The notes: a model not told the origin generated them from the sequence alone. A DNA stretch of 64,000 nt from Protaetiibacter intestinalis (GCF_003627075.1 NZ_CP032630.1:1054001-1118000), one strand, 5' to 3'; shown: positions 26,135 through 35,317, numbered from the stretch's first letter. Numbers and translations: made by a program.

Positions 26135-27592
26135 ATGTGCGGCATCGTCGGCATCGTCTCATCGAGCCCCGTCAACCAACAGGTCTACGACAGCCTGTCC
26201 CTCCTCCAGCACCGCGGCCAGGACTCGACGGGCATCGCCACGTCCGAGGGCTCGATCATCCACATGTTCAAGGCCAAGGGGCAGGTGCGCGAGGCGTACC
26301 GCACGCGCGACATGCGCAGCCTCCTCGGCACCATGGGTCTCGGGCACGTGCGCTACGCCACCCGCGGCGACGCCTCCAAGGAGCAGGAGGCCCAGCCGTT
26401 CTACGTGAACGCGCCCTACGGCATCGTGCTCGTCCACAACGGCAACCTCACCAACACGCGCGAGCTCACCGAGGAGCTCTTCCACACCGACCGTCGGCAC
26501 CTCAACACCAACTCCGACACCGAACTGCTCGTCAACGTGCTCGCCAACGAGCTGCAGTCACAGATCCGCGGCGCCGACCTCGACCCCGACCAGGTGTTCG
26601 ACGCGATCGAGACCCTGCACGAGCGCGTCGAGGGCTCCTACGCGGCCATCGCCCTCATCGCCGGGCACGGGCTGCTCGCCTTCCGCGACCCGTTCGGCAT
26701 CCGTCCGCTCATCCTGGGTCGCCGCTCGGCGGGGCTCGTCGGCGAGGAGTGGGTCGTGGCGTCGGAGTCGCTCGTGCTCGAGCACGGCGGCTACGAGGTG
26801 GTGCGGGATGTGGCCCCCGGCGAGGCCGTGTTCATCACGCGCTCGGGTGAGCTGTACGCGCGGCAGTGCGCGAAGAACCCGCGCCTCATCCCGTGCTCCT
26901 TCGAGTACGTGTACCTCGCGCGCCCCGACTCGATCATGAACGGCATCTCGGTCTACGACGCCCGCCTGCGGCTCGGCGACCGGCTCGCCGACACGATCGC
27001 CAAGTACACGCCCTCGGGCGCGATCGACGTCGTCATGCCGATCCCCGACTCCTCGCGCCCCGCCGCCATGCAGGTGGCGCGCAAGCTCGGCATCGAGTAC
27101 CGCGAGGGCTTCTACAAGAACCGCTACGTCGGGCGGACGTTCATCATGCCCGGCCAGGAGCAGCGCACGAAGAGCGTCAAGCAGAAGCTCAACGCGATGA
27201 GCTCCGAGTTCGCCGGCAAGAACGTGCTCATCGTCGACGACTCGATCGTGCGCGGCACGACCTCGAAGGAGATCGTCGACATGGCGCGTCAGGCGGGCGC
27301 CCACTCGGTCACCTTCACCTCGGCGGCGCCGCCTGTGCGCTACCCGCACGTCTACGGCATCAACATGCCCACACGGGCCGAGCTCATCGCATCCGGGCGC
27401 AAGATCCCCGAGATCGCGACCGCCCTCGGCGCCGACTACCTCATCTACCAGGAGGTCGAGGACATGAAGTCGGCGATCCTCGAAGGCTCGACGATCACCG
27501 ACCTCGAGATGAGCTGCTTCACGGGCGAGTACGTCACCGGCACCGTGACGCCCGAGTACCTCGAGTGGGTCGAGCGCAACCAGCTCAGCTGA
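26135..27592 (+). CDS. purF: Amidophosphoribosyltransferase
   Basis: 485 residues. PurF makes phosphoribosylamine from PRPP and glutamine, the first step of purine synthesis. The N-terminal glutamine amidohydrolase begins MCGIVGIV with the catalytic Cys2, exposed after Met removal with no propeptide, followed by LQHRGQDSTGIA and GHVRYATRG. The C-terminal phosphoribosyltransferase domain has the PRPP loop VLIVDDSIVRGTT (about residue 363). It is regulated in the family by AMP/GMP feedback. It is convergent with the next gene, overlapping it by eight bases. Confidence 0.97.
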   Translation: MCGIVGIVSSSPVNQQVYDSLSLLQHRGQDSTGIATSEGSIIHMFKAKGQVREAYRTRDMRSLLGTMGLGHVRYATRGDASKEQEAQPFYVNAPYGIVLVHNGNLTNTRELTEELFHTDRRHLNTNSDTELLVNVLANELQSQIRGADLDPDQVFDAIETLHERVEGSYAAIALIAGHGLLAFRDPFGIRPLILGRRSAGLVGEEWVVASESLVLEHGGYEVVRDVAPGEAVFITRSGELYARQCAKNPRLIPCSFEYVYLARPDSIMNGISVYDARLRLGDRLADTIAKYTPSGAIDVVMPIPDSSRPAAMQVARKLGIEYREGFYKNRYVGRTFIMPGQEQRTKSVKQKLNAMSSEFAGKNVLIVDDSIVRGTTSKEIVDMARQAGAHSVTFTSAAPPVRYPHVYGINMPTRAELIASGRKIPEIATALGADYLIYQEVEDMKSAILEGSTITDLEMSCFTGEYVTGTVTPEYLEWVERNQLS

Positions 27593-28529
27593 AGCGGGCC
27601 CGCACCTCCGCGGGGAACAGCCCCAGCGGGTACAGCTGCCACTCGCGCGTGGATGCGACGCGCAGCTCGGCGGCGCCGCGGGACACCGCGAACCGGTCGA
27701 ACGCGCGGTAGCGCATCCGCAGCACCTCGCCGCCGCGGGCCACCGTCACGTACTCGTCGTCGAACCCGCTCCAGATCGTCTCGGTGCCGAGCTGCTTGCG
27801 GATCGCCGAGCGGGTGCCCACGATCGCGGTGATCGGCCACAGCACCAGGATCGCGACCGCGACGACGACCGGCACCGGGTCCGCGAACGCGACCGTCAGG
27901 GCACCGCCGGTGACGAGCACCCCCGCCGCGACGGCCAGCAGTGTCGGATGCGTCGCCATGAGCACCACGACCCGCCGCGAGGCGGCGCGGAGGAACCCGC
28001 CGTCGATCGTCGCGTGGTGGGGGAACTGGGCGGGGTCGAGCTGCGGCACGACGCGCGAGGCGATCCCTGCCCGCACCCGCTCCACGGCCTCCGGTGGGCA
28101 CAGTTCGACGGGCAGCAGCAGCGGCGCCGCATCCACCCGGCGGAAGGCCACGAACCGGCCGCGCGGGCGCACATCCCGGAACCGCGCGTACGGGATGAAG
28201 GCGTCGACGTCGGCGTCCGCGAGGCGGAGCACCACCTCGTCATAGCGCACGACGGTCGTGTCGCCTTCGGGGGCGCCGCGACGGGCCGCGCGAAGCGTCT
28301 CGCGGAGGACGACGAGCTGGAGCACGACCATGAGCGCGAGGAAGAGCCCCGCGCCCAGCAGGAACGCCGACTCGAGGAACCCCAGTGCGCCCATGAGCAG
28401 CACCAGCACCGCTCCGAACACGAGGCTGCCGCGCTGGCGCTCGAGGAACATCGCGCGTGCGTACCGCCCCGCGAAACCGGCGTCGGCCGTGTAGTGGAAC
28501 TGGAGTGCGGTGTCGGCCCGGTCGGTCAC
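27585..28529 (-). CDS. Hypothetical membrane protein with YcxB-like repeats
   Basis: 314 residues. Two units of paired membrane helices (VFGAVLVLLMGALGFLESAFLLGAGLFLALMVV and LLAVAAGVLVTGGALTVAF...VAVAILVLWPI), each followed by a soluble beta segment. The segments ending PLLLPVELCPPEAVE and EWQLYPLGLFPAEV are like the C-terminal region of YcxB-type proteins. Function unknown. GTG start with TAGCGT seven bases upstream, leaderless. Its 3' end overlaps purF on the other strand. Confidence 0.65.
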   Translation of the reverse strand: MTDRADTALQFHYTADAGFAGRYARAMFLERQRGSLVFGAVLVLLMGALGFLESAFLLGAGLFLALMVVLQLVVLRETLRAARRGAPEGDTTVVRYDEVVLRLADADVDAFIPYARFRDVRPRGRFVAFRRVDAAPLLLPVELCPPEAVERVRAGIASRVVPQLDPAQFPHHATIDGGFLRAASRRVVVLMATHPTLLAVAAGVLVTGGALTVAFADPVPVVVAVAILVLWPITAIVGTRSAIRKQLGTETIWSGFDDEYVTVARGGEVLRMRYRAFDRFAVSRGAAELRVASTREWQLYPLGLFPAEVRARFS

Positions 28530-28580
28530 CCCTGCGACGCTATTCGAGCCCGTGGCCGGTCGCACACCCCCGTTGCGGCG

Positions 28581-28907
28581 TCAGTCGACCTGCTCGTGCT
28601 CCACGCGCACCGTGCGCGCGCGGCGCTCGCTGCGGCGGTCGAGCGCGAGGCCGATGAGGGCGGCGACGAGCACGCCGGCGGGCACGCCGTAGAGGCAGAA
28701 GTAGGCGAACGTCGCCGCGAAGCCCACGTTCGGGTCGGCCGGGAACAGGCTCGTGAGGATGAGCGTCGCGAAGGCGCCGAGCACGGCGCCGACCAGCAGG
28801 AACACCCCGAGCTTGGGGGCGCGGCGGATGCGGGTCTCGAGCACCTCGGGTGCGGCGGGCGGCTCGGGGGCCGCGGGCACCTCGTCGGGGGTCTCGGGTT
28901 CGCTCAC
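28581..28907 (-). CDS. Small membrane protein
   Basis: 108 residues: a Pro/Glu/Ala-rich cytoplasmic start, two hydrophobic helices (LGVFLLVGAVLGAFATLILTSLF and FAYFCLYGVPAGVLVAALIGLAL) and a basic tail ending VRVEHEQVD. I do not recognise a named family. GTG start with GACAAT six bases upstream, which would make it leaderless. Confidence 0.7.
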   Translation of the reverse strand: MSEPETPDEVPAAPEPPAAPEVLETRIRRAPKLGVFLLVGAVLGAFATLILTSLFPADPNVGFAATFAYFCLYGVPAGVLVAALIGLALDRRSERRARTVRVEHEQVD

Positions 28908-28983
28908 CCCTCCATTGTCGCAGCCTCCGCGGGGGGCATCCTCCGGGCTCTCGCGATCGACGCGCGGGCGGCGTCGCGCGCAG

Positions 28984-29050
28984 GCGGCGGGAGAAGTTGC
29001 TCCCGCCGCGTGGGGTGCGCGCCGCCCGAGCAGGCGGCTGCTCCCGCCGT
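28984..29050. repeat. GGCGGGAG/CTCCCGCC hairpin cluster, copy 1
   Basis: A hairpin with GCGGCGGGAG (28984-28993) and CTCCCGCCGC (29000-29009), followed by a degenerate further copy ending CTCCCGCCG at about 29049. Same family as 42368-42430 and 42551-42636. Confidence 0.75.
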
Positions 29051-29098
29051 GCGGGATGCGGCGCCGGGCGGGCGGGCGGGCGGGGCGAGCGGGCCGGG

Positions 29099-29461
29099 CT
29101 ACGCCCAGCGCAGCGGCAGCACCCCGCGCAGCTCGGCGCGGGTTCCGGATGCCGAGACGCGCGCATCCGCGAGCGCCGCGTCCCAGCCGAGCGCGCCTGT
29201 CGCGAGCGCGAGCCAGGTGACGGCATCCGTCTCGACGACGTTGGGCGGGGTGCCGCGGGTGTGGCGGGGTCCCGGGATCGCCTGCGTCGCGCCGAACGGC
29301 GGCACGCGCACCTCGACCGAGTTGCCCTCGTGGTCGGTGGCGAGCTGCTCGAGCAGGAAGCGCACGGCCGTCGCGAGTGTCTGCCGGTCGTCGGCGCCGC
29401 CCTGCCAGGCGCGCACGGCGGCGCGTCCCGCATCCGCGTCGATCCGCCGCCTCACCGCCAC
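29099..29461 (-). CDS. Sterol carrier family protein
   Basis: 120 residues. The sequence RVPPFGATQAIPGPRHTRGTPPNVVETDAVTWLALATG is the signature of the actinobacterial 'sterol carrier family protein' group, a small domain found beside purine genes. The ligand in bacteria is unknown. GTG start with TAGCGT six bases upstream; divergent from purD only 36 bases away. Confidence 0.8.
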   Translation of the reverse strand: MAVRRRIDADAGRAAVRAWQGGADDRQTLATAVRFLLEQLATDHEGNSVEVRVPPFGATQAIPGPRHTRGTPPNVVETDAVTWLALATGALGWDAALADARVSASGTRAELRGVLPLRWA

Positions 29462-29497
29462 GCCTCGACGCTACCGCGCGCCCGGTAGCCTGTCGGG

Positions 29498-30784
29498 GTG
29501 AAGATCCTCGTCCTCGGATCCGGTGCCCGCGAGCATGCCATCGTCGAAGCCCTGCTGGCCGAAGACGCCGGGCACGAGATCACCGCGGCACCGGGCAACG
29601 CCGGCATCGCCGCCCAGGTGGAGACGGTGTCCCTCGACCCCAGCAACGGCCGCATCGTGGCCGACTACGCGCACGACAACGGCGTCGAGCTCGTCGTGAT
29701 CGGCCCCGAGGCCCCGCTCGTGGCCGGCGTCGCGGATGTGCTGCGCGCGAAGGGCATCCCCGTGTTCGGTCCCGGCAAGGCGGCAGCCGCGCTCGAAGGC
29801 TCGAAGGCCTTCGCGAAGCGCATCATGGATGCCGCGGGCGTGCCCACCGGGCGGGCGGTGCGCGCCACCACGATCGAGGAGCTCGTCGCGGCCCTCGACG
29901 AGCTCGGCGCCCCGCACGTCGTCAAGGCCGACGGCCTCGCCGCCGGCAAGGGCGTGCTCGTCACCGAGGACCGCCAGGCCGCCATCGAGCACGCCGAGTA
30001 CTACCTGCAGCACGGCCCGGTGCTCGTCGAGGAGTTCCTCACCGGCCAGGAGGTGTCGCTGTTCTTCCTCGCCGACGGGCACGACGTCGTGCCGCTCAGC
30101 CCCGCGCAGGACTACAAGCGCGCGCTCGACGGCGACCAGGGCCCCAACACGGGCGGGATGGGCGCCTACTCCCCCCTGCCGTGGCTCACCGCCCGCTGGG
30201 GGTCGGAGGCGGCGTTCGTCGACGAGGTGCTCGACACCGTCGCGCTGCCCACCGTGCGCGCCCTGGAGGCGGAGGGCACGCCCTTCATCGGGCTGCTCTA
30301 CTGCGGCCTCATCGTCGCCGACGAGGGCCACCCGGGCGGCGCCGCCGTGCGGGTCATCGAGTTCAACGCCCGCTTCGGCGACCCCGAGACCCAGGTGGTG
30401 CTGCCGCGGCTCAAGAGCCGCCTCTCGGAGCTGCTGCTCGCGGCCGCGACCGGCGGACTCGGCCGGCTGCCGTATCCGACCTTCTCGGACGAGGCCGCGG
30501 TCGTCGTCGTGCTCGCGAGCGAGGGCTACCCCGAGAACCCGGTGACCGGCCGCGAGCTCACCGGACTCGACGCCGCCGCCGAGGTGCCGGGCGTCACGAT
30601 CGCGCACGCCTCGACGGCCGTCGTCGACGGGCACTACCTCGCGACCGGCGGCCGGGTGCTCGGCGTCGTCGCACGCGGCGAGGACTTCGGCGCCGCCCGA
30701 TCCGCCGCCTACGAGGCGATCGGCCGCATCGGGCTCGAGGGCGGGCAGTTCCGCCACGACATCGCCGAGCGGGTGGCGCGGTGA
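29498..30784 (+). CDS. purD: Phosphoribosylamine-glycine ligase (GAR synthetase)
   Basis: 428 residues, ATP-grasp enzyme that joins glycine to phosphoribosylamine. Seen: MKILVLGSGAREHAIVEAL (N domain), GPEAPLVAGVAD, VVKADGLAAGKGVLVTED in the ATP-grasp region, SPAQDYKRALDGDQGPNTGGMGAYSPLP and FNARFGDPETQVVLPRL. GTG start with TAGCCT six bases upstream, so leaderless. Its stop overlaps the purC start (GTGA), making a purDC operon. Confidence 0.97.
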   Translation: MKILVLGSGAREHAIVEALLAEDAGHEITAAPGNAGIAAQVETVSLDPSNGRIVADYAHDNGVELVVIGPEAPLVAGVADVLRAKGIPVFGPGKAAAALEGSKAFAKRIMDAAGVPTGRAVRATTIEELVAALDELGAPHVVKADGLAAGKGVLVTEDRQAAIEHAEYYLQHGPVLVEEFLTGQEVSLFFLADGHDVVPLSPAQDYKRALDGDQGPNTGGMGAYSPLPWLTARWGSEAAFVDEVLDTVALPTVRALEAEGTPFIGLLYCGLIVADEGHPGGAAVRVIEFNARFGDPETQVVLPRLKSRLSELLLAAATGGLGRLPYPTFSDEAAVVVVLASEGYPENPVTGRELTGLDAAAEVPGVTIAHASTAVVDGHYLATGGRVLGVVARGEDFGAARSAAYEAIGRIGLEGGQFRHDIAERVAR

Positions 30785-31668
30785 GCGCCGACCCGCGCCT
30801 GGAGGCGCTGCGCTGGCGCCACGAGTACTCGGGCAAGGTGCGCGACCTCTACCTCTCGGATGCCGAGCCGGCCCGCGCGCTCGTGGTCGCCTCCGACCGG
30901 GTGAGCGCCTTCGACCACGTGCTCGAGCCGGGCATCCCGGGCAAGGGGGCGCTGCTCACGACGCTGAGCCTGTGGTGGTTCGACAAGCTCGACGTGCCGA
31001 ACCACCTCGCCGGGGCGCGCGGGGGCCTCGCGGAGCTCTCGACGCCGCTCCCGGCGGATGTCGCCGAGCGGGCGATGCTCGTGAAGCTGCTCGACATGTT
31101 CCCCATCGAGGCGGTCGTGCGCGGCTACCTCGTCGGCTCCGGCTGGGCGGAGTACCAGGCGACGCGCTCGGTGTGCGGCATCCCGCTGCCGGACGGCCTC
31201 GCGAACGGCGACCGGCTGCCCGAGCCGATCTACACGCCGGCCTACAAGGCGCCCCTCGGCGAGCACGACGAGAACATCTCGTTCGAGCGCACCGTGGAGC
31301 TCGTGGGCGAGGCGGATGCCGAGGCGATCCGGGCGCTCAGCCTGCGGGTGTTCTCGGCGGCGTCGGCGATCGCCCAGGAGCGCGGCGTGATCCTCGCCGA
31401 CACCAAGTTCGAGTTCGGGCGCGACCCGGAGACGGGCGAGATCACGCTCGCCGACGAGGTGCTCACCTCGGACTCCTCGCGCTACTGGGATGCGGAGCTG
31501 TACGCCGCGGGCGGCCCGCACCGCCTCGACAGCTTCGACAAGCAGATCGTGCGCGACTGGCTCGCCGCGAACTGGGACAAGCAGGGCACCCCGCCCCCGC
31601 TGCCCCCCGAGATCGTCGAGCGCACCGCGGCCCGCTACCGCGAACTCATCCAGCGCCTCACGGCCTGA
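30781..31668 (+). CDS. purC: Phosphoribosylaminoimidazole-succinocarboxamide synthase (SAICAR synthetase)
   Basis: 295 residues. PurC condenses CAIR with aspartate using ATP. Seen: YSGKVRDLYL, VASDRVSAFDHVLEPGIPGKG, the EAVVRGYLVGSGWAEY motif, and LADTKFEFG ... LADEVLTSDSSRYWDAELY, which holds the ADP and metal contacts. Length matches the longer actinobacterial/yeast-like form. Translation is coupled to purD. Tandem inverted repeats begin 23 bases after the stop and may end transcription. Confidence 0.97.
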   Translation: MSADPRLEALRWRHEYSGKVRDLYLSDAEPARALVVASDRVSAFDHVLEPGIPGKGALLTTLSLWWFDKLDVPNHLAGARGGLAELSTPLPADVAERAMLVKLLDMFPIEAVVRGYLVGSGWAEYQATRSVCGIPLPDGLANGDRLPEPIYTPAYKAPLGEHDENISFERTVELVGEADAEAIRALSLRVFSAASAIAQERGVILADTKFEFGRDPETGEITLADEVLTSDSSRYWDAELYAAGGPHRLDSFDKQIVRDWLAANWDKQGTPPPLPPEIVERTAARYRELIQRLTA

Positions 31669-31690
31669 CGCCCGAGCGCTCCCGCCGGTT

Positions 31691-31848
31691 TCGCAACTCA
31701 GGAGATTCCGCTCCACACGCGCCGCATCCCCCTCCAGCACCGCTCTTCTCCTGAGTTGCGAGAACGAGCGGGTTTCGTAACTCAGGAGATCCCGGCGGAT
31801 GGGCGGTCGCATCCGGGGAAACGGCCGGATGTCCTGAGTTGCGAAACC
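31691..31848. repeat. Two tandem inverted repeats with TCGCAACTCAGGAGA-type arms
   Basis: Unit 1: perfect 15-base arms at 31691-31705 and 31747-31761. Unit 2: 17-base arms at 31771-31787 and 31832-31848 (one mismatch). The two units share the arm core AACTCAGGA, but their 41- and 44-base centres are unrelated to each other. Confidence 0.92.
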
Positions 31849-31865
31849 GGCGGCGGGGTCGCGGA

Positions 31866-31885
31866 ATAGTTGTTGGGGCAACTAT
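31866..31885. promoter_or_regulatory. Candidate MarR-type operator before the dioxygenase-like gene
   Basis: Inverted repeat ATAGTTG-TTGGGG-CAACTAT, the form bound by many MarR-family repressors of quinone or catechol response genes. It sits 12 bases before the start codon, over the probable promoter/RBS. No marR gene is adjacent. Confidence 0.6.
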
Positions 31886-31897
31886 GTTGGGGAGGAC

Positions 31898-32779
31898 ATG
31901 ACCGACACCAGCCGCTTCGCCGCCGACACCGCCATGGGCGCGGTGACCCTCAACGTCGCGGACCTCGACGCGATGACGCGCTACTACCGCGACGCGATCG
32001 GACTCGACGTGCTCGACGCATCCGGCCCCCGGGTCGTGCTCGGGCGGGCGGATGCCGCGAACCGGCCCGTCGTGATCCTCGTGCACACCCCCGAGCTGCG
32101 GCACGCCGGACCCCGCGAGGCGGGCCTCTTCCACACCGCGATCGTGTTCGACACGAAGGCCGCGCTCGCCGCCGCCGTCTACTCGGTCGCACAGAAGCAT
32201 CCGGGAACCTTCACCGGCTCCTCCGACCACTACGTCAGCAACGCCTTCTACTTCGACGACCCGGAGGGCAACGGCGTCGAGCTCTACTGGGACCGCGACC
32301 GCAGCGAGTGGAGCTGGGTGCACGGCACGATCGAGATGGGCACCGTCTACCTCGACCCGAACCGCTTCCTCGCCGAGAACCTGAGCGAGGAGGGGATGGC
32401 GTCCCCGCTCCCCGGCGACGCGCGTGTCGGCCACATCCACCTCTCCGTCGGCGACATCGCGCAGGCACGCGCCTTCTACGTCGACCGGCTCGGCTTCGAC
32501 GAGACGATCGCGATCCCGGGGCAGGCGCTCTTCGTGTCGGCGGGGGGTTACCACCACCACATGGCGATGAACGTGTGGAACTCGCGGGGCGCCGGCCGCC
32601 GCCAGCCGACCCTGGGCCTCGGCCGGGTCGACATCGAGGTGCCGGATGCCGACTCGCTCGGCGAGCTCGGCGAGCGTCTCGCGCACTTCGGCGTCGAGTC
32701 CCGCGACGACGGCCGCACGGTGGAGCTCGACGACCCCTGGGCGAACCGCATCCTGGTGACCGTTCCGGGTCGCGGCTGA
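31898..32779 (+). CDS. VOC-family ring-cleavage dioxygenase-like protein (CatE type)
   Basis: 293 residues: two vicinal-oxygen-chelate units, the first from MGAVTLNVADLDAMTRYYRDAIGLDVL and the second from VGHIHLSVGDIAQARAFYVDRLGFDE. YVSNAFYFDDPEGNGVELYWDRD and the YHHHMAMNVW segment match the Bacillus CatE (catechol-2,3-dioxygenase) group. The first unit lacks the early His (TLNV), while the second has HIHLSV, as in two-domain extradiol dioxygenases where only one half binds metal. A GGGGAGG ribosome-binding site supports the ATG. Regulation is probably through the dyad at 31866. Confidence 0.85.
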   Translation: MTDTSRFAADTAMGAVTLNVADLDAMTRYYRDAIGLDVLDASGPRVVLGRADAANRPVVILVHTPELRHAGPREAGLFHTAIVFDTKAALAAAVYSVAQKHPGTFTGSSDHYVSNAFYFDDPEGNGVELYWDRDRSEWSWVHGTIEMGTVYLDPNRFLAENLSEEGMASPLPGDARVGHIHLSVGDIAQARAFYVDRLGFDETIAIPGQALFVSAGGYHHHMAMNVWNSRGAGRRQPTLGLGRVDIEVPDADSLGELGERLAHFGVESRDDGRTVELDDPWANRILVTVPGRG

Positions 32780-32784
32780 ACCGC

Positions 32785-32846
32785 GTGGTGCGGTTTCGGC
32801 CGGGTGGCGGCCGCGAAGCCGCGCCATCCGGCCGAAACCGCACCAC
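32785..32846. repeat. Inverted repeat with GTGGTGCGGTTTCGGCCGG arms
   Basis: 25-base arms at 32785-32809 and 32822-32846 (one mismatch) around 12 bases, between two rightward genes. Confidence 0.9.
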
Positions 32847-32899
32847 CGGCTGAGCGCGTCTGCAGCGAACGTCGAGCCGCGCGCTCCTACACTCGCACC

Positions 32900-33682
32900 G
32901 TGAACGACCCCGTCTACCCGCGCCAGCTGCGGGCGAGCCGCGCCTTCCTCGTGCTGCACGGGCCGCGCATCCTCGGGCAGAAGAAGAAGCTCGAGGCCGA
33001 GGTCGAACGGCTCCCGGATGCCGCGCTCCCCTGGGAGGGCAAGCTCGCCGGCCCCGAGCCGCTGCGGCTGCTCGTCGCGGGAGATTCGACCGCCGCCGGC
33101 ACGGGCGCCGCCACCCAGGACGAGGCGCTGCCCGGATCGCTCGCGCGCGAGCTGCACGCCCGCACCGGCCGCGGCGTCATCTGGCGCTCGGTCGGCGAGA
33201 ACGGGGCCGACACCGGCCAGTTCCTCGAACGGCACCTCACCGACGCGCTCGCCCGGCCGGCCGACCTCGTGTTCGTCACCCTCGGCGCCAACGACGCCCT
33301 GCACGCGCGCTCCGCCCGCGCCTTCGCGCGCGACCTGCGCGAGCTGCTCGAGACGCTCAGCGACCGACTGCCCGAGGCCCGCATCCTGATGTCGAACCTG
33401 CCCGTCTTCATCCGCTTCGAGCTGCTGCCCGAGCCGCTGCGCACGACGCTCTACCGGCACTCGCGCAACCTGGAGCGCGCCGCCCGCACGGTCATCGCCC
33501 GCGACCCGCGCTGGATGATCACCGACCAGGTGCCGCCGCCGTACGGGCCCGACTTCTTCGCGAGCGACCGCTTCCACCCCTCCGCCTCCGGCTACGCCGA
33601 CTGGGCGCGCTGGGCCGTCGAGGACGCGTGGCACCGCGGCCTCTCCGAGATCGCCTCCGCGCCCCGCCCGGCCGAGGCATGA
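32900..33682 (+). CDS. SGNH/GDSL-family hydrolase
   Basis: 260 residues with no signal peptide. Block I is LLVAGDSTAAGTGA with nucleophile Ser63, block III TLGANDALHAR provides Gly and Asn, and block V is FHPSASGYADWARW with the catalytic His (DRFHP). This is the usual SGNH esterase/lipase layout. The substrate is unknown. GTG start with TACACT six bases upstream: leaderless. The stop overlaps the next gene (ATGA). Confidence 0.88.
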   Translation: MNDPVYPRQLRASRAFLVLHGPRILGQKKKLEAEVERLPDAALPWEGKLAGPEPLRLLVAGDSTAAGTGAATQDEALPGSLARELHARTGRGVIWRSVGENGADTGQFLERHLTDALARPADLVFVTLGANDALHARSARAFARDLRELLETLSDRLPEARILMSNLPVFIRFELLPEPLRTTLYRHSRNLERAARTVIARDPRWMITDQVPPPYGPDFFASDRFHPSASGYADWARWAVEDAWHRGLSEIASAPRPAEA

Positions 33683-34287
33683 CGCCCGAGCGGTTCGCCG
33701 CCGAACTGCGCACCCGCGCGGGAACGGCGCGACTGCTCGTGGGCATCGCCGGAGAACCCGGATCCGGCAAGTCGACCCTCGCCCGCCGCACCGCCGAGGC
33801 GCTCGGCGCGGATGCCGTGGTGCTGCCCATGGACGGCTTCCACCTGCCGCAGGCCCGGCTCGTCGAGCTCGGCCGGCGCGAGCGGATGGGCGCCCCCGAC
33901 ACCTTCGACGTCGCCGGCTTCGTGCGGCTGCTCGGCGAGGTGCGGGCGGATGCCGGCCCGGTCGACGCGCCCGGCTTCGATCGCGAGGTCGAGGAGGCGG
34001 TGCCCGGCGCCATCCGCATCGACCCCGGCCACCGCATCGTGCTCGTGGAGGGCAACTACCTGCTGCACGACGAGGGCGGCTGGGAGGCCGTCGCCCCGCT
34101 GCTCGACGTGACCGCCTTCGTGCGCGTCGACGAGGCGCTGCGGATCGCGCGCCTCATCCGGCGCCATCACCGCTTCGGCAAGACGCCCGCCGCCGCCCAC
34201 GCCTGGGCGACCGGACCCGACGAGGCGAACGCGGCCGTCATCCGCCGGACCGCGGACCGTGCCGAACTGCAGGTGGCCGTAGACTGA
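33679..34287 (+). CDS. P-loop nucleoside/nucleotide kinase family protein
   Basis: 202 residues with P-loop GEPGSGKSTLARR (about 25-37), MDGFHLPQARL, DTFDVAGFVRLL and VLVEGNYLLHDEGGW. This is the pattern of the uridine-kinase-like/YggC/fructose-kinase-related family. The phosphate acceptor is not clear from sequence. Translationally coupled to the SGNH hydrolase gene. The promoter for purS (TAGACT at 34280) lies at its 3' end. Confidence 0.85.
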   Translation: MTPERFAAELRTRAGTARLLVGIAGEPGSGKSTLARRTAEALGADAVVLPMDGFHLPQARLVELGRRERMGAPDTFDVAGFVRLLGEVRADAGPVDAPGFDREVEEAVPGAIRIDPGHRIVLVEGNYLLHDEGGWEAVAPLLDVTAFVRVDEALRIARLIRRHHRFGKTPAAAHAWATGPDEANAAVIRRTADRAELQVAVD

Positions 34288-34324
34288 GGGCGTTCCCCCG
34301 CCCCTCGAACTCCGGGAGTCGTCC

Positions 34325-34567
34325 GTGCCCACCATCGTCGTCGAGGTCATGCCGAAGCCCGAGCTGCTCGACCCCGCGGGCAAGGCCACCGCGGGCGCGA
34401 TCGCCAAGAGCTCGTCGACGTTCAGCGGGGTGCGCATAGGCAAGCGCTTCGAGCTGACCGTCGACGGCGAGGTCACGGATGCCGTGCTCGCCGAGGCGCA
34501 GAAGCTGGCCGAGGAGTTCCTCTCCAACCAGGTCATCGAGGACGTCGTCACGGTCAAGGTCGCCTGA
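34325..34567 (+). CDS. purS: Phosphoribosylformylglycinamidine synthase subunit PurS
   Basis: 80 residues, the small subunit that joins PurQ and PurL in the FGAM synthase complex of Gram-positives. The pattern [21 protein letters not shown], then [10 protein letters not shown] and [10 protein letters not shown] is typical. GTG start with a CGGGAG site. Its stop overlaps the purQ start by one base. Confidence 0.95.
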   Translation: MPTIVVEVMPKPELLDPAGKATAGAIAKSSSTFSGVRIGKRFELTVDGEVTDAVLAEAQKLAEEFLSNQVIEDVVTVKVA

Positions 34568-35271
34568 TGGCCACCCGCATCGGCGTCGTCACCTTCCCCG
34601 GCTCGCTCGACGACCGCGACGCGCAGCGCGCCGTGCGGCTCGCGGGCGGCGAGCCGGTCGCCCTCTGGCACGGCGACCACGACCTCCAGGGCGTCGACGC
34701 GATCGTGCTGCCGGGCGGTTTCAGCTACGGCGACTACCTGCGCTGCGGCGCGATCGCCGCGCACTCGCCGATCATGGCCGAGGTGGTCTCGGCGGCGAAC
34801 GCCGGGATGCCGGTGCTCGGCATCTGCAACGGCTTCCAGATCCTGGTCGAGTCGCAGCTGCTGCCGGGCGGCCTCATCCGCAACGACCACGGCGACTTCA
34901 TCTGCCGCGACCAGAAGCTGCGCGTCGAGAACGCCTCCACCGCGTGGACCTCCGCGTTCGAGCAGGGTGAGGAGATCGTCATCCCGCTCAAGAACGGCGA
35001 GGGCGGCTACATCGCCACCGAGGAGACCCTCGACCGCCTCGAGGGCGAGGGTCTCGTCGCGTTCCGCTACCTCGACGTGAACCCGAACGGCTCGCTGCGC
35101 GACATCGCCGGCCTCACGAACGAGCGCGGCAACGTCGTGGGTCTCATGCCGCATCCGGAGCACGCCACCGAGCCGGGCTTCGGCCCCGACACGGCGGATG
35201 CCATGCGTTCGGGCGTCGACGGCCTGCGCTTCTTCAGCTCGGTCATCGAGCGCACCCTCGCCGGGGTCTAG
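34567..35271 (+). CDS. purQ: Phosphoribosylformylglycinamidine synthase subunit PurQ
   Basis: 234 residues, class I glutamine amidotransferase that supplies ammonia to PurL. Oxyanion and nucleophile motifs are [17 protein letters not shown] and [13 protein letters not shown] with the catalytic Cys; the His-Glu pair is in LMPHPEHA. Coupled to purS by a TGATG overlap. purL is separated from purSQ by about 4.7 kb here. Confidence 0.97.
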   Translation: MATRIGVVTFPGSLDDRDAQRAVRLAGGEPVALWHGDHDLQGVDAIVLPGGFSYGDYLRCGAIAAHSPIMAEVVSAANAGMPVLGICNGFQILVESQLLPGGLIRNDHGDFICRDQKLRVENASTAWTSAFEQGEEIVIPLKNGEGGYIATEETLDRLEGEGLVAFRYLDVNPNGSLRDIAGLTNERGNVVGLMPHPEHATEPGFGPDTADAMRSGVDGLRFFSSVIERTLAGV

Positions 35272-35317
35272 CCCGCGCGCTCCCCGGTGTGCCGGACGAG
35301 CTGCTCGAGCACGAGCC

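Noticed and set aside
35272-35317. Extra small gene between purQ and gap
   Set aside because: Only 46 bases remain between the convergent genes, with no start, ribosome-binding site or clear hairpin.
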